Positions 31,105-41,484 are shown, counted from the stretch's first letter. The stretch: DNA of 64,000 bases from Kosakonia sacchari SP1 (GCF_000300455.3 NZ_CP007215.2:4278001-4342000), one strand, 5' to 3'. Numbers and translations: made by a program. The notes: generated by a model not told the origin, from the sequence alone.

Positions 31105-31572
31105 CATAACGCGTTTTAAAAATGAAATAGCACCAGGGGAGCCCATAATAAAAAAGCATTCACCAACTAACAGGTGAAATGCCAGGTAAGTAAGCGTTGT
31201 TATTTAAGATATGTGGAATTGTTCCGTTCATTAATAGAACGGTTTTCTGAATAGACGTCCGTGTCGTGAACGGGATAAGGGGGACACCGCGTCCCCCTTA
31301 TCAATCCCCGCAGCCCCGCGAGAAATTGGTGCTACGCACTACGCTCACCTCCCGAGTGTCTGTCTTCGGTCGGCTCGACTCGACGTCGTGTCTCGTTTCG
31401 CCTCTGGTCGCCATCCCTGGCGCCCAGACCTTGCCATTCACTCTTCGGTTCGCCAATTTCAGCGGGGACTCAACCCCTTCGCTTCAACATTAAAACCTGA
31501 AACAGCAGATGCATCGCTATAAAAAAAATGGCCGCAACGTTGCGGTTGCGGCCATTTCAAATCTATTGCTGA
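31105..31572. other. 468-base non-coding stretch with strong secondary structure
   Basis: No convincing gene between the quinone oxidoreductase and cybC. It holds a perfect 12-bp hairpin at 31276-31306 (GATAAGGGGGAC...GTCCCCCTTATC). About 190 bases of unusual sequence follow, bounded by a long-range inverted pair: CCCCGC plus AAATTGG near 31309-31330 against CCAATTT plus GCGGGG near 31452-31467. The cybC terminator then closes the region. Composition differs from neighbouring genes. It may be a dispersed intergenic element or a structured RNA. Confidence 0.6.
31525..31558 (-). terminator. intrinsic terminator after cybC
   Basis: On the minus strand, AAATGGCCGCAACC...GTTGCGGCCATTT followed by a long T run (the A run at 31520-31527 on the plus strand), just after the cybC stop codon. 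Confidence 0.9.
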
Positions 31573-31959
31573 TTAACGGTATTTCTTGTGATAGGTGTTG
31601 CGGGTATCAATGAACCCTTTGGCGGCGTCCTGCGCCTCTTTCACTTTGCCTTCGTTAGCCAGTTTCAGCGCGCCGTCAATCTGCCCGACCAGCACATCAA
31701 AGCCGTGGCGGAAATCTTTCATCTCCGCGCTGTCTGCCGCTTTACCTTCCAGTTTCGGCGGCGTCGCTTTTTGTGCATCTAATGCAGCGGTACGCATTTT
31801 GGTTAATGCATCTTTCATCTCGCCGGCGTCGCTGGTTTTCTGCACCACTTTGAGATTGTCATTCAGGGTACCCATATCATCTTCAAGATCGGCGGCGAGC
31901 GCCGAAGACCCAATAAATAACGATGATACAGCCAGGATCGCTAACAGGTTTTTACGCAT
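31573..31959 (-). CDS. cybC: soluble cytochrome b562
   Basis: A 128-residue periplasmic four-helix-bundle haem protein. The signal peptide is about residues 1-22 ([11 protein letters not shown]), leaving a mature protein of 106 residues. The axial ligands are Met7 of the mature protein ([10 protein letters not shown]) and His102 (NTYHKKYR). The b-type haem is non-covalent, as no CXXCH is present. The gene lies downstream of pmbA on the same strand, as in E. coli. The exact physiological role of cytochrome b562 is not settled. Confidence 0.95.
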   Translation of the reverse strand: MRKNLLAILAVSSLFIGSSALAADLEDDMGTLNDNLKVVQKTSDAGEMKDALTKMRTAALDAQKATPPKLEGKAADSAEMKDFRHGFDVLVGQIDGALKLANEGKVKEAQDAAKGFIDTRNTYHKKYR

Positions 31960-32015
31960 TGCTCACTTCCTTTTTTATTATTCACGCTAAAGGCGCAGCT
32001 CTGTGCGCCACGGAG

Positions 32016-33368
32016 TTATTGTCCGGCGATTTTCATCTCCGGGAGTAACACTGAACCACACTGAATATTGCTACGGTGTTCGATATCGTCACCAACGGTA
32101 ACGATATTACGCCACATATCTTTCAAATTTCCTGCAATGGTAATTTCGCTCACTGGATACTGGATTTCACCATTTTCTACCCAAAAACCGGACGCACCGC
32201 GCGAATAATCACCGGTAATGCCACTCACGCCCTGGCCCATAAGCTCGGTGACAACAAGCCCGGTACCCATCTCTTTGAGCATTTGCTCAAAGCTCAAACC
32301 GCGCCCGGCAATGCGCCAGTTATGAATGCCGCCCGCATGTCCGGTGCTTTTCAGCCCCAGCTTACGCGCGGAATAATTGGTCAGCAGCCACTGCATCAGC
32401 ACGCCATCTTTAACGATATCGCGGCGTTCGGTACGCACGCCTTCGCTGTCAAACGGTGAAGATGCCAGCCCTTTAAGCAGGTGCGGATGTTCTTCGATAG
32501 TCAGCCATTCCGGCAGGATCTGCTTACCGAGATAGTCCAGCAGGAACGTCGATTTGCGGTAGACAGAGCCGCCGGCAATCGCGCCTACCAGGTGACCAAA
32601 CAGGCCGGTCGCCACTTCGTGACCGAAAATGACCGGCGCTTTCATGGTCGGCAGCTTGCGCGGCGACAGGCGAGACAACGTGCGACGCGCACACTCTTCG
32701 CCTACCCATTCCGGTGTTTGCAGTTCGCTAATGTCGCGGCTGATGGTGTACGCGTAATCGCGCTCCATGTCGCCATTCTCTTCGGCAATCACGCAGCTCG
32801 ACAGAGAGTGGCGCGTAGAGCAGTAGCTTTGCAGCATGCCGTGGCTGTTGCCGAAGACTTTAATGCCGTAGTGGCTGTTGAAGCTGCCGCCTTCGGTATT
32901 ATTAATGCGTTTATCCGCTTTCAGCGCCGCCTGTTCCGCGCGCGCGGCCCATTCGATGGCTTCATCCGGTGTCACTTCCGCCGGGTGGAACAGATCAAGA
33001 TCCGGTGCCTCAAACGCCAGCAGCTCTTTATCTGCCACGCCCGCGTAAGGATCCGGCGAGGTGTAGCGCGCGATATCAAGCGCGGCCTGTACGGTGCGGG
33101 CAATCGCATCCGGGCTGAGATCGGTTGACGAGGCGCTACCTTTACGGTTCTGGTGATAAACGGTGATCCCAAGCGCACCATCGCTGTTAAATTCGACATT
33201 CTCCACTTCGCCGTAGCGCGTGCTGACGCCAATCCCGGTGGTTTTGCTAACAGCCACTTCCGCACCGTCCGCTTTTCCGGCGGCTAATTCCAGCGCTGTG
33301 GTAACCGCCTCTTCCAGCGTTTTGCGTTGTTGTGCAACTTGTGTGATGACTTTCATTGCCAATGCCAT
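32016..33368 (-). CDS. pmbA: metalloprotease TldE/PmbA
   Basis: A 450-residue subunit of the TldD-TldE heterodimer, which unfolds and degrades small peptides; it matures microcin B17 and degrades CcdA antitoxin in E. coli. Length and N-terminus ([11 protein letters not shown]) match E. coli PmbA; a longer frame upstream is not supported. TldE lacks the HEXXH zinc site of TldD, consistent with this sequence. The gene is divergent from darP with 95 bases between. Confidence 0.97.
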   Translation of the reverse strand: MALAMKVITQVAQQRKTLEEAVTTALELAAGKADGAEVAVSKTTGIGVSTRYGEVENVEFNSDGALGITVYHQNRKGSASSTDLSPDAIARTVQAALDIARYTSPDPYAGVADKELLAFEAPDLDLFHPAEVTPDEAIEWAARAEQAALKADKRINNTEGGSFNSHYGIKVFGNSHGMLQSYCSTRHSLSSCVIAEENGDMERDYAYTISRDISELQTPEWVGEECARRTLSRLSPRKLPTMKAPVIFGHEVATGLFGHLVGAIAGGSVYRKSTFLLDYLGKQILPEWLTIEEHPHLLKGLASSPFDSEGVRTERRDIVKDGVLMQWLLTNYSARKLGLKSTGHAGGIHNWRIAGRGLSFEQMLKEMGTGLVVTELMGQGVSGITGDYSRGASGFWVENGEIQYPVSEITIAGNLKDMWRNIVTVGDDIEHRSNIQCGSVLLPEMKIAGQ

Positions 33369-33463
33369 AATTAAGGGAGAGATTCTTTGAAGTCTAACAG
33401 AGAACCGTTTTTCAGTGCGCGCCTTAACTGGTAACATTAGCCTCTTTTTTTAAGGAGCCTGAG

Positions 33464-34018
33464 ATGACAAAGCAGCCCGACGACTGGCTCGACGACGTGC
33501 CCGGTGATGATATTGAAGACGAAGATGATGAGATCATCTGGGTCAGTAAGAGTGAAATTAAGCGCGATGCTGAAGAGTTAAAGCAGCTCGGCGCGGAAAT
33601 GGTCGATCTTGGCAAAAACGCGCTGGATAAACTCCCGCTCGACCAGGATCTGCGCGACGCCATTGAACTGGCGCAGCGCATTAAGAAAGAGGGTCGCCGC
33701 CGTCAGTTGCAGTTGATCGGTAAAATGCTGCGTCAGCGCGATGTCGATCCGATTCGCCAGGCGCTGGATAAGCTGAAAAACCGCCACAACCAGCAAGTGG
33801 CCTTTTTCCACAAGCTGGAGCAGATCCGCGATCGCCTGATTGAAGAGGGTGATGATGCGGTGCCGGAGGTGCTGAACCTGTGGCCAGATGCTGACCGCCA
33901 GCAGTTACGCTCGCTTATCCGCAACGCGAAGAAAGAGAAAGAAGGCAACAAACCGCCGAAATCCGCGCGTTTAATCTTCCAGTATCTGCGTGAACTGGCT
34001 GAAACCAGCGAGCAATAA
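33464..34018 (+). CDS. darP: ribosome biogenesis factor DarP (YjgA)
   Basis: A 184-residue acidic/helical DUF615 protein that associates with late 50S precursors and helps 50S maturation. The acidic N-terminal segment ([22 protein letters not shown]) precedes helical regions with [16 protein letters not shown]. It is divergent from pmbA as in E. coli. A hairpin terminator follows. Confidence 0.96.
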   Translation: MTKQPDDWLDDVPGDDIEDEDDEIIWVSKSEIKRDAEELKQLGAEMVDLGKNALDKLPLDQDLRDAIELAQRIKKEGRRRQLQLIGKMLRQRDVDPIRQALDKLKNRHNQQVAFFHKLEQIRDRLIEEGDDAVPEVLNLWPDADRQQLRSLIRNAKKEKEGNKPPKSARLIFQYLRELAETSEQ

Positions 34019-34032
34019 CCTTTCTGCATTAT

Positions 34033-34057
34033 CCCTCTCCTGCGGGAGAGGGCTTTT
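34033..34057 (+). terminator. intrinsic terminator after darP
   Basis: CCCTCTCC-TGC-GGGAGAGG stem followed by CTTTT. The rest of the gap 34058-34321 is AT-rich with no gene and probably holds the promoter of the next gene; I see no clear operator there. Confidence 0.8.
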
Positions 34058-34321
34058 CCCGCGTCCCTTTTCCTGTTTCATTTATTTCCTTCTGAATACA
34101 ATCAAAATTAAGCTGAATCGTTAAAGCTAAAAACATCCAACTTCACATATTTACAGCGCATATCGATTTCATTTCATAAATAAATGCGATCAATACCAAC
34201 TATTTTCCTTCTCATCATCGCTCATTTTCAGCAAATGAAACGGATCACATTTTATCCCCTGCGCAAAACGTAGATTTCAGCCGTGGTGAAAATAATCGAT
34301 TCAGCTAAAAAGGACGAAATG

Positions 34322-35530
34322 ATGAAAAAAATCGTAATGCTTTCCGCACTTGCGCTGCTTGTTTCTGGTCAGGTAGCGGCAAAAACCTGGGTGCTGACAA
34401 GTGCTGAAGGCGGCGTTGAGCAGGGAAACTGGCGGATCAGCAGCGATCAGCTGAACATCAAAGATCAGCATTTCAGCATTGAGCAGGTAGTGCTGCACGG
34501 TGGTAAACAAGAGGGCAGCAAAGTCATCAAACTGAGCAGTAAAAACGGCCTGACCATCGCGCTGAGCCCGACGCGTGGCATGAATTTGCTCTATGCCGAC
34601 GGTTTTGGCGTGCATATGGGCTGGAGTTCACCGGTAAAAGAGGTCGTTAACCCGGCATTCATCAATCTGGAAAGCCGCAATGGCCTCGGTTGGCTGGAAG
34701 GTTTCAACGAAATGGTGGTGCGCTGCGGTTACGAATGGACCGGTCATCCGGTAACGGCAGACGGGCAGATTTACACCCTGCACGGCAAAGTTGGCAACAC
34801 GCCCGCTTCGCAGGTTTCTGTCGATGTTAGCGAAACTGCGCCGTATGAAATTCGCATTCGCGGATTAGTGAAAGAGAGCACCTTCAAAAAAGCGGATCTG
34901 CAAACGGAAATGGAACTGCGCTACATTCCGGGCAGCAACAGTTTCAGCCTGCATGACGTGCTGACCAACCACGCTGACTATCCGCACGATTACCAAATCA
35001 TCTACCACAGCAATTTCAGTAAGCCGATCCTTGAACAGGGCGCGCGCTTTATTACGCCGTATGAAAACGTCAGCCCGTTCAATGATTACGCCAAAAAAGG
35101 GTTGAAAGAGTGGCAAACCTACGCCGGGCCAACCAAAGGCTTCGACGAAATGGTGTTTAATATCAAGCCGCTGGCTGACGCCAGTAAACAGACCGTCGCG
35201 GCATTGCTGAACAAGGCCGGAGATAAAGGCGTGGCGATTAGCTACAACACCGAACAGTTGCCGGTACTGACACTGTGGAAAAATACCGACACGGAAAAAC
35301 AGGGCTACGTCACCGGTATCGAACCGGGCACCAGCTACGCCTATCCGGTCACTATTGAACGTGAACAAAAACGCGTGAAACAGTTGCAGCCAGGCCAGAG
35401 CACCCGCTTCGATTTAACCTATATGCTGCTGCACAACAGCAGTCAGGTAGCTGAAGTAGAGAAACGCGTGCAGGAAATTCAGGGCAGCAAAACTCCGCAG
35501 TCGATTGAAACGCCGATGGCGAAAGAGTAA
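34322..35530 (+). CDS. exported aldose 1-epimerase-like protein (DUF4432-type)
   Basis: A 402-residue protein with an N-terminal signal peptide (MKKIVMLSALALLVSGQVAA-K) and a galactose-mutarotase-like beta-sandwich. Likely active-site stretches are SPTRGMNLLYADG, FNEMVVRCGYEW and IIYHSNFSKPIL (a His in the expected place). It belongs to the DUF4432/aldose 1-epimerase-family group, for which no defined substrate is known to me. ATG 34322 is favoured over ATG 34319 because of spacing to AAGGA. Periplasmic mutarotases are uncommon. It is absent from this locus in E. coli K-12 and converges with mpl. Confidence 0.85.
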   Translation: MKKIVMLSALALLVSGQVAAKTWVLTSAEGGVEQGNWRISSDQLNIKDQHFSIEQVVLHGGKQEGSKVIKLSSKNGLTIALSPTRGMNLLYADGFGVHMGWSSPVKEVVNPAFINLESRNGLGWLEGFNEMVVRCGYEWTGHPVTADGQIYTLHGKVGNTPASQVSVDVSETAPYEIRIRGLVKESTFKKADLQTEMELRYIPGSNSFSLHDVLTNHADYPHDYQIIYHSNFSKPILEQGARFITPYENVSPFNDYAKKGLKEWQTYAGPTKGFDEMVFNIKPLADASKQTVAALLNKAGDKGVAISYNTEQLPVLTLWKNTDTEKQGYVTGIEPGTSYAYPVTIEREQKRVKQLQPGQSTRFDLTYMLLHNSSQVAEVEKRVQEIQGSKTPQSIETPMAKE

Positions 35531-35541
35531 CGCGCAGGCAC

Positions 35542-35575
35542 AAAAAAACCGCGCCAGGTTTCGGGCGCGGTTTTT
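35542..35575. terminator. bidirectional terminator
   Basis: AAAAAAACCGCGCCAGG...CGGGCGCGGTTTTTAT between the epimerase-like gene and mpl, with A and T runs on both sides serving the two convergent genes. Confidence 0.9.
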
Positions 35576-35590
35576 ATTTACTTAGTGCGA

Positions 35591-36973
35591 TCAGGCGTTT
35601 TCAGCAGCGAGCTGCGCTTTTTTCGCCAGCCCGTCGAGCAGCTTCTGGTGGATACCACCAAACCCGCCGTTGCTCATCACCAGAATGTGATCGCCCGGCT
35701 GGGCGCTTTTGACAATCATCTCCGCCAGCGTATCCACATCCGCACTCCAGTACGCAGGCTGCACGCAGGCATCTGCCACTTCCGCCACCTGCCAGGGAAT
35801 ATGCGGCGGCTGCAGCAGATACACTTCATCCGCACGTCCCAGCGACGGCGCCAGATCGTCTTTGCAGATGCCCATTTTCATGGTGTTCGAGCGTGGCTCC
35901 AGCACGGCGATAATTTTCGCGGTGCCGCCCACTTTCCCGCGCAGCGCCGCGAGGGTTGCCAGAATTGCCGTCGGGTGATGGGCAAAATCGTCATACACGG
36001 TCACGCCATTGGCTTCACCACGCAGTTCCAGACGACGACGCGCATTGATGAAAGAGCCCAGCGCGTTCGCCGCTTCTGCCGGTGCAACACCAACATGACG
36101 CGCGGCGGCAATCGCCATCAGGCCATTGTGCATGTTGTGCTCGCCCACTAAGCCCCAGTTAACCTGGCCGACGCATTCGTTATCCAGCCACACTTCCCAA
36201 CTGGAGGCGTCAGTATTCAGTTTTTTCGCCTGCCAGTGGCCCTGCTCGCCAACCAGCTCCTGCTCGCTCCAGCAGCCCATCGCCATCGTCTGTTTCAGGT
36301 TGATGTCGTTTTCCGGCCAGATAATTTTCCCCTGCCCCGGCACGATGCGCACCAGGTGGTGGAACTGTTTCTGAATCGCTTTCAGGTCGTCGAAAATATC
36401 CGCATGGTCAAACTCAAGGTTATTGAGTACCAGCGTGCGCGGGCAGTAATGAACGAATTTGGAACGTTTGTCGAAGAAGGCGCAGTCATATTCATCGGCT
36501 TCAATCACGAAGAACGGGCTCTCGCCCAGACGCGCCGAAACATCAAAATTGCCCGGTACGCCGCCAATCACGAAGCCCGGTTTGTAACCACAGGCTTCCA
36601 GAATCCAGGTCGCCATGCCTGCCGTGGTGGTTTTACCGTGCGTACCGGCAATGGCGACAACCCAGCGGTCGCGCAGCACAAAATCGTGGAGCCATTGCGG
36701 ACCCGACATAAACGGAATGTTCTTTTCCAGCACCGCTTCCACACAGGGATTACCGCGCTTCATCACATTGCCGATGATGACCAAATCCGGTGCCGGATCG
36801 AGCTGGCTTGCGTCATAACCTTCAATCAGTTCAATCCCTTGGTTCTCAAGCAGCGTGCTCATCGGCGGATAGACACTGTCGTCCGAGCCCGTTACCTGGT
36901 GTCCCAGCGAGCGCGCCAGCATTGCCAGCCCGCCCATGAAAGTGCCACAAATCCCCAATATATGAATGCGCAT
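35591..36973 (-). CDS. mpl: UDP-N-acetylmuramate:L-alanyl-gamma-D-glutamyl-meso-diaminopimelate ligase
   Basis: A 460-residue Mur-ligase-family enzyme that joins recycled murein tripeptide to UDP-MurNAc in the cytoplasm. The N-terminal Rossmann-like domain is MRIHILGICGTFMGG, the ATP loop is GTHGKTTT (about residue 112), and the C-terminal domain carries the DDFAHHP motif. Length is close to E. coli Mpl (457). It diverges from fbp across a 280-base region, as in E. coli. Confidence 0.97.
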   Translation of the reverse strand: MRIHILGICGTFMGGLAMLARSLGHQVTGSDDSVYPPMSTLLENQGIELIEGYDASQLDPAPDLVIIGNVMKRGNPCVEAVLEKNIPFMSGPQWLHDFVLRDRWVVAIAGTHGKTTTAGMATWILEACGYKPGFVIGGVPGNFDVSARLGESPFFVIEADEYDCAFFDKRSKFVHYCPRTLVLNNLEFDHADIFDDLKAIQKQFHHLVRIVPGQGKIIWPENDINLKQTMAMGCWSEQELVGEQGHWQAKKLNTDASSWEVWLDNECVGQVNWGLVGEHNMHNGLMAIAAARHVGVAPAEAANALGSFINARRRLELRGEANGVTVYDDFAHHPTAILATLAALRGKVGGTAKIIAVLEPRSNTMKMGICKDDLAPSLGRADEVYLLQPPHIPWQVAEVADACVQPAYWSADVDTLAEMIVKSAQPGDHILVMSNGGFGGIHQKLLDGLAKKAQLAAENA

Positions 36974-37253
36974 ACGTCATTATCCTTTCTTAAACTGGCG
37001 CACATTTTACTCATATGTTTAACCGCAGAGAAATGCATTTCAGGATAATCCGCATGTAGCTGGCGCGATTCACCTGTGCGCGGACTTTTGAATGTTTGTT
37101 AGTATTGTTGCATGACCTTCGCGTTTTCGTTTGCGAAAGCTCTGGCTGTTACGGCGTCAGCTGTTTACTATCCGGAACTTGCTGTGAGCAGCAACCTGAA
37201 AACCACAGGCTACAATCGCTTTACTCCATCATGAAAAATGCAGGGAAAGTGTT

Positions 37254-38252
37254 ATGAAAACGTTAGGTGAATTTATTGTCGAAAAGCAGCATGAGTTCTC
37301 GCATGCAACGGGTGAACTGACTGCTTTGCTGTCGGCGATAAAACTGGGCGCCAAGATCATTCATCGCGATATCAATAAGGCCGGTCTGGTCGATATCCTG
37401 GGTGCAAGCGGTGCTGAAAACGTGCAGGGTGAGGAGCAACAAAAACTCGACCTGTTCGCGAACGAAAAACTGAAAGCCGCTCTCCGCGCCCGCGATATCG
37501 TGGCTGGGATCGCCTCTGAAGAAGAAGATGAGATCGTCGTTTTCGAAGGCTGCGAACACGCCAAATATGTGGTGCTGATGGATCCTCTGGATGGTTCCTC
37601 CAACATCGACGTTAACGTCTCCGTCGGGACAATTTTCTCCATCTATCGCCGCGTAACGCCAGTCGGCACGCCGGTCACCATGGAAGATTTCCTGCAACCG
37701 GGCAACAAGCAAGTCGCTGCGGGTTATGTCGTTTACGGTTCGTCCACCATGCTGGTTTACACCACCGGCTGCGGCGTACACGCCTTCACGTACGATCCGT
37801 CACTTGGCGTGTTCTGCCTGTGTCAGGAGCGTATGCGCTTCCCGGAGCGTGGCAACACATACTCCATTAACGAAGGCAACTACATCAAATTCCCGCAGGG
37901 CGTGAAGAAATACCTGAAGTTCTGCCAGGAAGAAGATAAAGCGACCAACCGCCCTTACACCACGCGCTACATCGGCTCGCTGGTAGCGGATTTCCACCGT
38001 AACCTGCTGAAAGGCGGGATCTACCTCTACCCAAGCACCGCCAGCCACCCGGAAGGGAAACTGCGTCTGCTGTACGAATGCAACCCGATGGCGTTCCTCG
38101 CAGAACAAGCAGGCGGTAAAGCCAGCGACGGCAAAAACCGTATTCTGGATATCCAGCCAGAAAGCCTGCATCAGCGTCGTCCGTTCTTTGTCGGCAACGA
38201 GCACATGGTGGATGACGTAGAACGCTATATGCGTGAGTTCCCGGACGCCTAA
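37254..38252 (+). CDS. fbp: fructose-1,6-bisphosphatase class I
   Basis: Gluconeogenic enzyme hydrolysing fructose 1,6-bisphosphate. It has 332 residues as in E. coli. Metal and substrate motifs [22 protein letters not shown] and the EEDE acidic cluster are present. Residues for AMP inhibition and PEP/citrate activation lie in the N-terminal half and central domain. It is monocistronic, with a terminator directly after. Confidence 0.98.
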   Translation: MKTLGEFIVEKQHEFSHATGELTALLSAIKLGAKIIHRDINKAGLVDILGASGAENVQGEEQQKLDLFANEKLKAALRARDIVAGIASEEEDEIVVFEGCEHAKYVVLMDPLDGSSNIDVNVSVGTIFSIYRRVTPVGTPVTMEDFLQPGNKQVAAGYVVYGSSTMLVYTTGCGVHAFTYDPSLGVFCLCQERMRFPERGNTYSINEGNYIKFPQGVKKYLKFCQEEDKATNRPYTTRYIGSLVADFHRNLLKGGIYLYPSTASHPEGKLRLLYECNPMAFLAEQAGGKASDGKNRILDIQPESLHQRRPFFVGNEHMVDDVERYMREFPDA

Positions 38253-38270
38253 TCGGCCGGGTACAACGAG

Positions 38271-38299
38271 AAAGCGCCACGATTGTGGCGCTTTTTTTT
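38271..38299. terminator. terminator after fbp
   Basis: AAGCGCCAC-GATT-GTGGCGCTT stem followed by eight T. The last T bases also form part of the stop codon of the convergent gene. Confidence 0.9.
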
Positions 38300-38795
38300 A
38301 GCGTACAAACGTACGTTTAACGCGCACGGACACCAGGAAATAGGGGATCCAAATCGCCGCACTTACCGCGTTACGCAGCAACGGCTTAACGTTATCGTAG
38401 ACGTAAGGCAGACCCATAAGCTGATGTGCCAGCACTAAATCCATCCCGTAAAACGCAAGCCAAAGCAGCAGAAAACCAATGAAAAAACGCGGAAGCTGAC
38501 GCTTTTTGCGAAAGAACAGGCTCGAAACGAACAGCGTGTAGGCAAACATCGCCACAAAGAAAACCAGTTCGAAAACAAGCAGCCCTTTCTGCCCTGCGAC
38601 GAACGCGCCGTCGTTCTCCATCAGAGCTTTGACGGTGGTATTGATCGACACCACAATCGTCAGCAGAGAAAGCACCAGCGAGATCGCCGGCACAAACAGC
38701 CAGCCGCGAATTTTTTTAAACTCGCGCGCCTCGCACTCCGCGCAGAAATCACTCTCTTTCAGCGCGTCCTTATCGCATTGAATACAGGTTCCCAT
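38298..38795 (-). CDS. DUF2569-family membrane protein with N-terminal zinc ribbon
   Basis: A 165-residue protein. The N-terminus has CX2C...CX2C (CIQCD, CAEC), a short zinc-ribbon-like segment (residues 4-21). Four hydrophobic segments follow (FVPAISLVLSLLTIVV, LLVFELVFFVAMFAYTLFV, FFIGFLLLWLAFYGM, AVSAAIWIPYFLV), typical of DUF2569. It lies 14 bases downstream of a chemoreceptor gene on the same strand, so the two are probably cotranscribed. Function unknown. Confidence 0.85.
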   Translation of the reverse strand: MGTCIQCDKDALKESDFCAECEAREFKKIRGWLFVPAISLVLSLLTIVVSINTTVKALMENDGAFVAGQKGLLVFELVFFVAMFAYTLFVSSLFFRKKRQLPRFFIGFLLLWLAFYGMDLVLAHQLMGLPYVYDNVKPLLRNAVSAAIWIPYFLVSVRVKRTFVR

Positions 38796-38809
38796 GACGT
38801 TGCCTTTCG

Positions 38810-40375
38810 TTATCCCTGCGTCTGTAAACGGAATGAAGCCATTGCCTGCAACAACTCGCGCGACTGCTCTTCCAGCGAACGGGTCGCCGCGGAAGATTGC
38901 TGCACCAATGCCGCGTTTTGCTGCGCGGTTTCATCCATCTGGCTGACGGCGATATTCACCTGCTCAATACCGCGACTCTGTTCCTGCGATGCATTGGCGA
39001 TTTCGCGCATCAGTTTGGTCATTCGCAACACTTCTTCGGCGATTTCGTCCATCGTTTCACCGGCCTGCATCGCCAGATCGCTGCCTTCAGACACCTGCGC
39101 CTGCGAGCTGCTGATGAGCGCCCGGATCTCTTTCGCCGACTCGGCGCTGCGGCTGGCAAGGTTACGCACTTCACCGGCAACCACCGCGAAACCACGCCCC
39201 TGCTCACCCGCGCGCGCGGCTTCAACGGCGGCGTTGAGCGCCAGAATATTGGTCTGGAAAGCAATAGCGTCAATCACGCTAAGAATGTCGGCGATACGAT
39301 CGGAGCTGGTAGAGATATCGCGCATTTTTTCAATAACATAGCAAACCATTTCGCTGCCGCGATCGGCGGTATCGGAAACCGTCTTCGCCAGTTTATGCGC
39401 CTGCTCCGCATTGTCGGCGTTTAGTTTCACTGTGGCCGTGATCTGCTCCATGCTGGCTGCGGTTTGCTCCAGCGATGTGGCGGTAGATTCCGTACGCTGC
39501 GACAAATCGATGTTGCCCGCCGCTAACTCACGGCTGCCGGTATCAATTTGCGAACTGGCATCACGCACGCGGGTGACTGAACCCACCAGCGACTGGCGCA
39601 TCTCTTCGATAGCCGCGTTCAGCCGGTTAAATTCTTTGCTACTGACATCGGTTTTCAGGTAGGTCAAATCCCCTGCCGCCACCTGTTCCAGTTGCTGAAT
39701 TGAGGTATCCAGCGGCTTGAGCAGTAAATGGCGCAGCGCCAGCCAGGCCAGCACGATGATCCCGGCCACCAGCAACGCCACTACCAGAATCAGCAGCATA
39801 ACGCCGTTTTTACTGCTCTGAACGGCGCTCACTTCCGCTTTGCCGCGCACTTCGCCCCACTTCTGGAAGGCCTGCATGTCGTTATCAAACTGGCGGGAGA
39901 TAGGGATCAGTTTGTTTTCCAGCAGGTCGTAATAGGCATCGGCGCTCTGTTGGTTGAGCGCATCCTGCATTGGTTTAATGCCCTGATTGACATAGTCGCC
40001 GTAGCTTTTCGCTAACGCCGCCAATAGCGCGGAGCCCTGCTCATCATCCACGCCCGCCTTAATCACGCCGGTCAGCGCGCTTTCGCCGCGATCAATTTCG
40101 CCATTGATCATTTTCACCGATTTGGCGGCATCATCCAGCAAACCGACTTCCATCATGCGCACGGCCTGGCCCGCTTCATTACGCGCACGCAGGATCAGCG
40201 TGTAGCCATCGCTCAGGCGCGCCATTTTTTCGCCTTGTAGCTGGCTAATGCGTTCCAGCGAAGAGGAGCTTTTATTCAGTGCATAAATGCCAATACCGCT
40301 GACCAGCAGCAGCAGAAGCGTCATAACAGCCAACAAAGAAAGTAAACCAGTACGGATCGAAAGCGTTTTAAGCAT
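38810..40375 (-). CDS. methyl-accepting chemotaxis protein
   Basis: A 521-residue chemoreceptor. Membrane segment 1 is at about 10-32 ([23 protein letters not shown]), a periplasmic four-helix ligand domain spans about 35-190, and segment 2 about 191-213 ([23 protein letters not shown]). A HAMP domain follows, then a cytoplasmic signalling hairpin whose tip ([32 protein letters not shown]) binds CheW/CheA. It ends ASFRLQTQG with no NWETF-type pentapeptide, so its methylation would depend on other receptors for CheR tethering. The ligand is unknown. It is followed by the DUF2569 gene. Confidence 0.94.
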   Translation of the reverse strand: MLKTLSIRTGLLSLLAVMTLLLLLVSGIGIYALNKSSSSLERISQLQGEKMARLSDGYTLILRARNEAGQAVRMMEVGLLDDAAKSVKMINGEIDRGESALTGVIKAGVDDEQGSALLAALAKSYGDYVNQGIKPMQDALNQQSADAYYDLLENKLIPISRQFDNDMQAFQKWGEVRGKAEVSAVQSSKNGVMLLILVVALLVAGIIVLAWLALRHLLLKPLDTSIQQLEQVAAGDLTYLKTDVSSKEFNRLNAAIEEMRQSLVGSVTRVRDASSQIDTGSRELAAGNIDLSQRTESTATSLEQTAASMEQITATVKLNADNAEQAHKLAKTVSDTADRGSEMVCYVIEKMRDISTSSDRIADILSVIDAIAFQTNILALNAAVEAARAGEQGRGFAVVAGEVRNLASRSAESAKEIRALISSSQAQVSEGSDLAMQAGETMDEIAEEVLRMTKLMREIANASQEQSRGIEQVNIAVSQMDETAQQNAALVQQSSAATRSLEEQSRELLQAMASFRLQTQG

Positions 40376-40485
40376 GATGTGAATCCCGGTAGCAGCGATA
40401 CTTTTTGGCGTAAATTAAGCCGATTCGTCAGTTATCGACCGCTACCGGAATTACTTTAGGGAAAAATAGTCATTTCAATATGTTA

Positions 40486-41484
40486 TTACTTTGTTGCCGT
40501 TGTGCTAACGCGCGTAACAGGTGAGCTTTGGCGGTTCTCCCACAACACCGTTAAGCCACGTTGCAACGCGATAAAAATAAACAACAGAATGCCGATGGCA
40601 ATCTTGGTCCACCAGGAACTGAGCGTGCCATCGAAGTTAATATAGGTCTGGATAAGCCCCTGAATACCCACGCCAAACAGCGTGCCGAGCACCGTGCCGA
40701 CGCCGCCACTCAGCAGTGTACCGCCAATCACCACCGAGGCGATCGCATCCAGCTCAACCCCCACGCCCGCCAGCGCGTAACCGGCCTGGGTGTAAATGGA
40801 GAAGACAATCCCCGCCAGCGTCGCCAGCCCGGTCGAGAGCATATAGATACGAATGGTGGTACTGCGCGTTGAGATACCCATCAGGTTCGCGGAAGTGGCA
40901 TTACCGCCAATCGCGTAAACTTCGTTGCCAAAACGAGTGCGGTGTGCGAGGAAAATACCGATCACCACCACAAACAGCATTAGCAGCCCCATTGCGCTCA
41001 AACGTCCACCGCCGGGGATCATCCATGCCATGCTGGAGAGTGAATCATAAATCGGGTGATTAATCGGAATCGACTCTTCCGACAGCAGGTAACTGACGCC
41101 GCGCAGGAAAAACATCCCCGCCAGGGTGATGATAAACGCCGGGATTTTTAACGCGTCGATCAAAAGCCCCATAAACGCGCCAAACGCGGTGCCCATTAGT
41201 AAAATTAACGGGAATGCCAGCAGCGGCGATATGCCCCAATCGCCAATGGCTTTCGCCAGAAAAACGCCGGTGAAAGCGATCACCGATCCGACGGATAAAT
41301 CAATGCCACCAGAGAGGATCACGAAGGTCATACCAACGGCGATGATCCCCAAAAAGGCGTTATCCGTCAGGATGTTGCAAATCACGCGTGTCGACGCAAA
41401 ACCGGGAAACTGCGTCAGGCAGTAGAGATAGCCAAGCACAAACACGCCCAGCGTTATCATCAGCGGTAAATTACGTTTTATCAT
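40486..41484 (-). CDS. yjfF: galactofuranose ABC transporter permease
   Basis: A 332-residue BPD_transp_2-type permease with about eight to nine membrane segments and the ribose-transporter-family motif GGIDLSVGSVIAF. It pairs with YtfT in the YtfQRT-YjfF galactofuranose importer. Its start overlaps the ytfT end by 14 bases. Last gene of the operon. Confidence 0.96.
   Translation of the reverse strand: MIKRNLPLMITLGVFVLGYLYCLTQFPGFASTRVICNILTDNAFLGIIAVGMTFVILSGGIDLSVGSVIAFTGVFLAKAIGDWGISPLLAFPLILLMGTAFGAFMGLLIDALKIPAFIITLAGMFFLRGVSYLLSEESIPINHPIYDSLSSMAWMIPGGGRLSAMGLLMLFVVVIGIFLAHRTRFGNEVYAIGGNATSANLMGISTRSTTIRIYMLSTGLATLAGIVFSIYTQAGYALAGVGVELDAIASVVIGGTLLSGGVGTVLGTLFGVGIQGLIQTYINFDGTLSSWWTKIAIGILLFIFIALQRGLTVLWENRQSSPVTRVSTTATK

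Noticed and set aside
31266-31493. 75-codon frame in the structured intergenic region
   Set aside because: It begins inside a hairpin, lacks a ribosome-binding site and its composition does not look coding; treated as non-coding.
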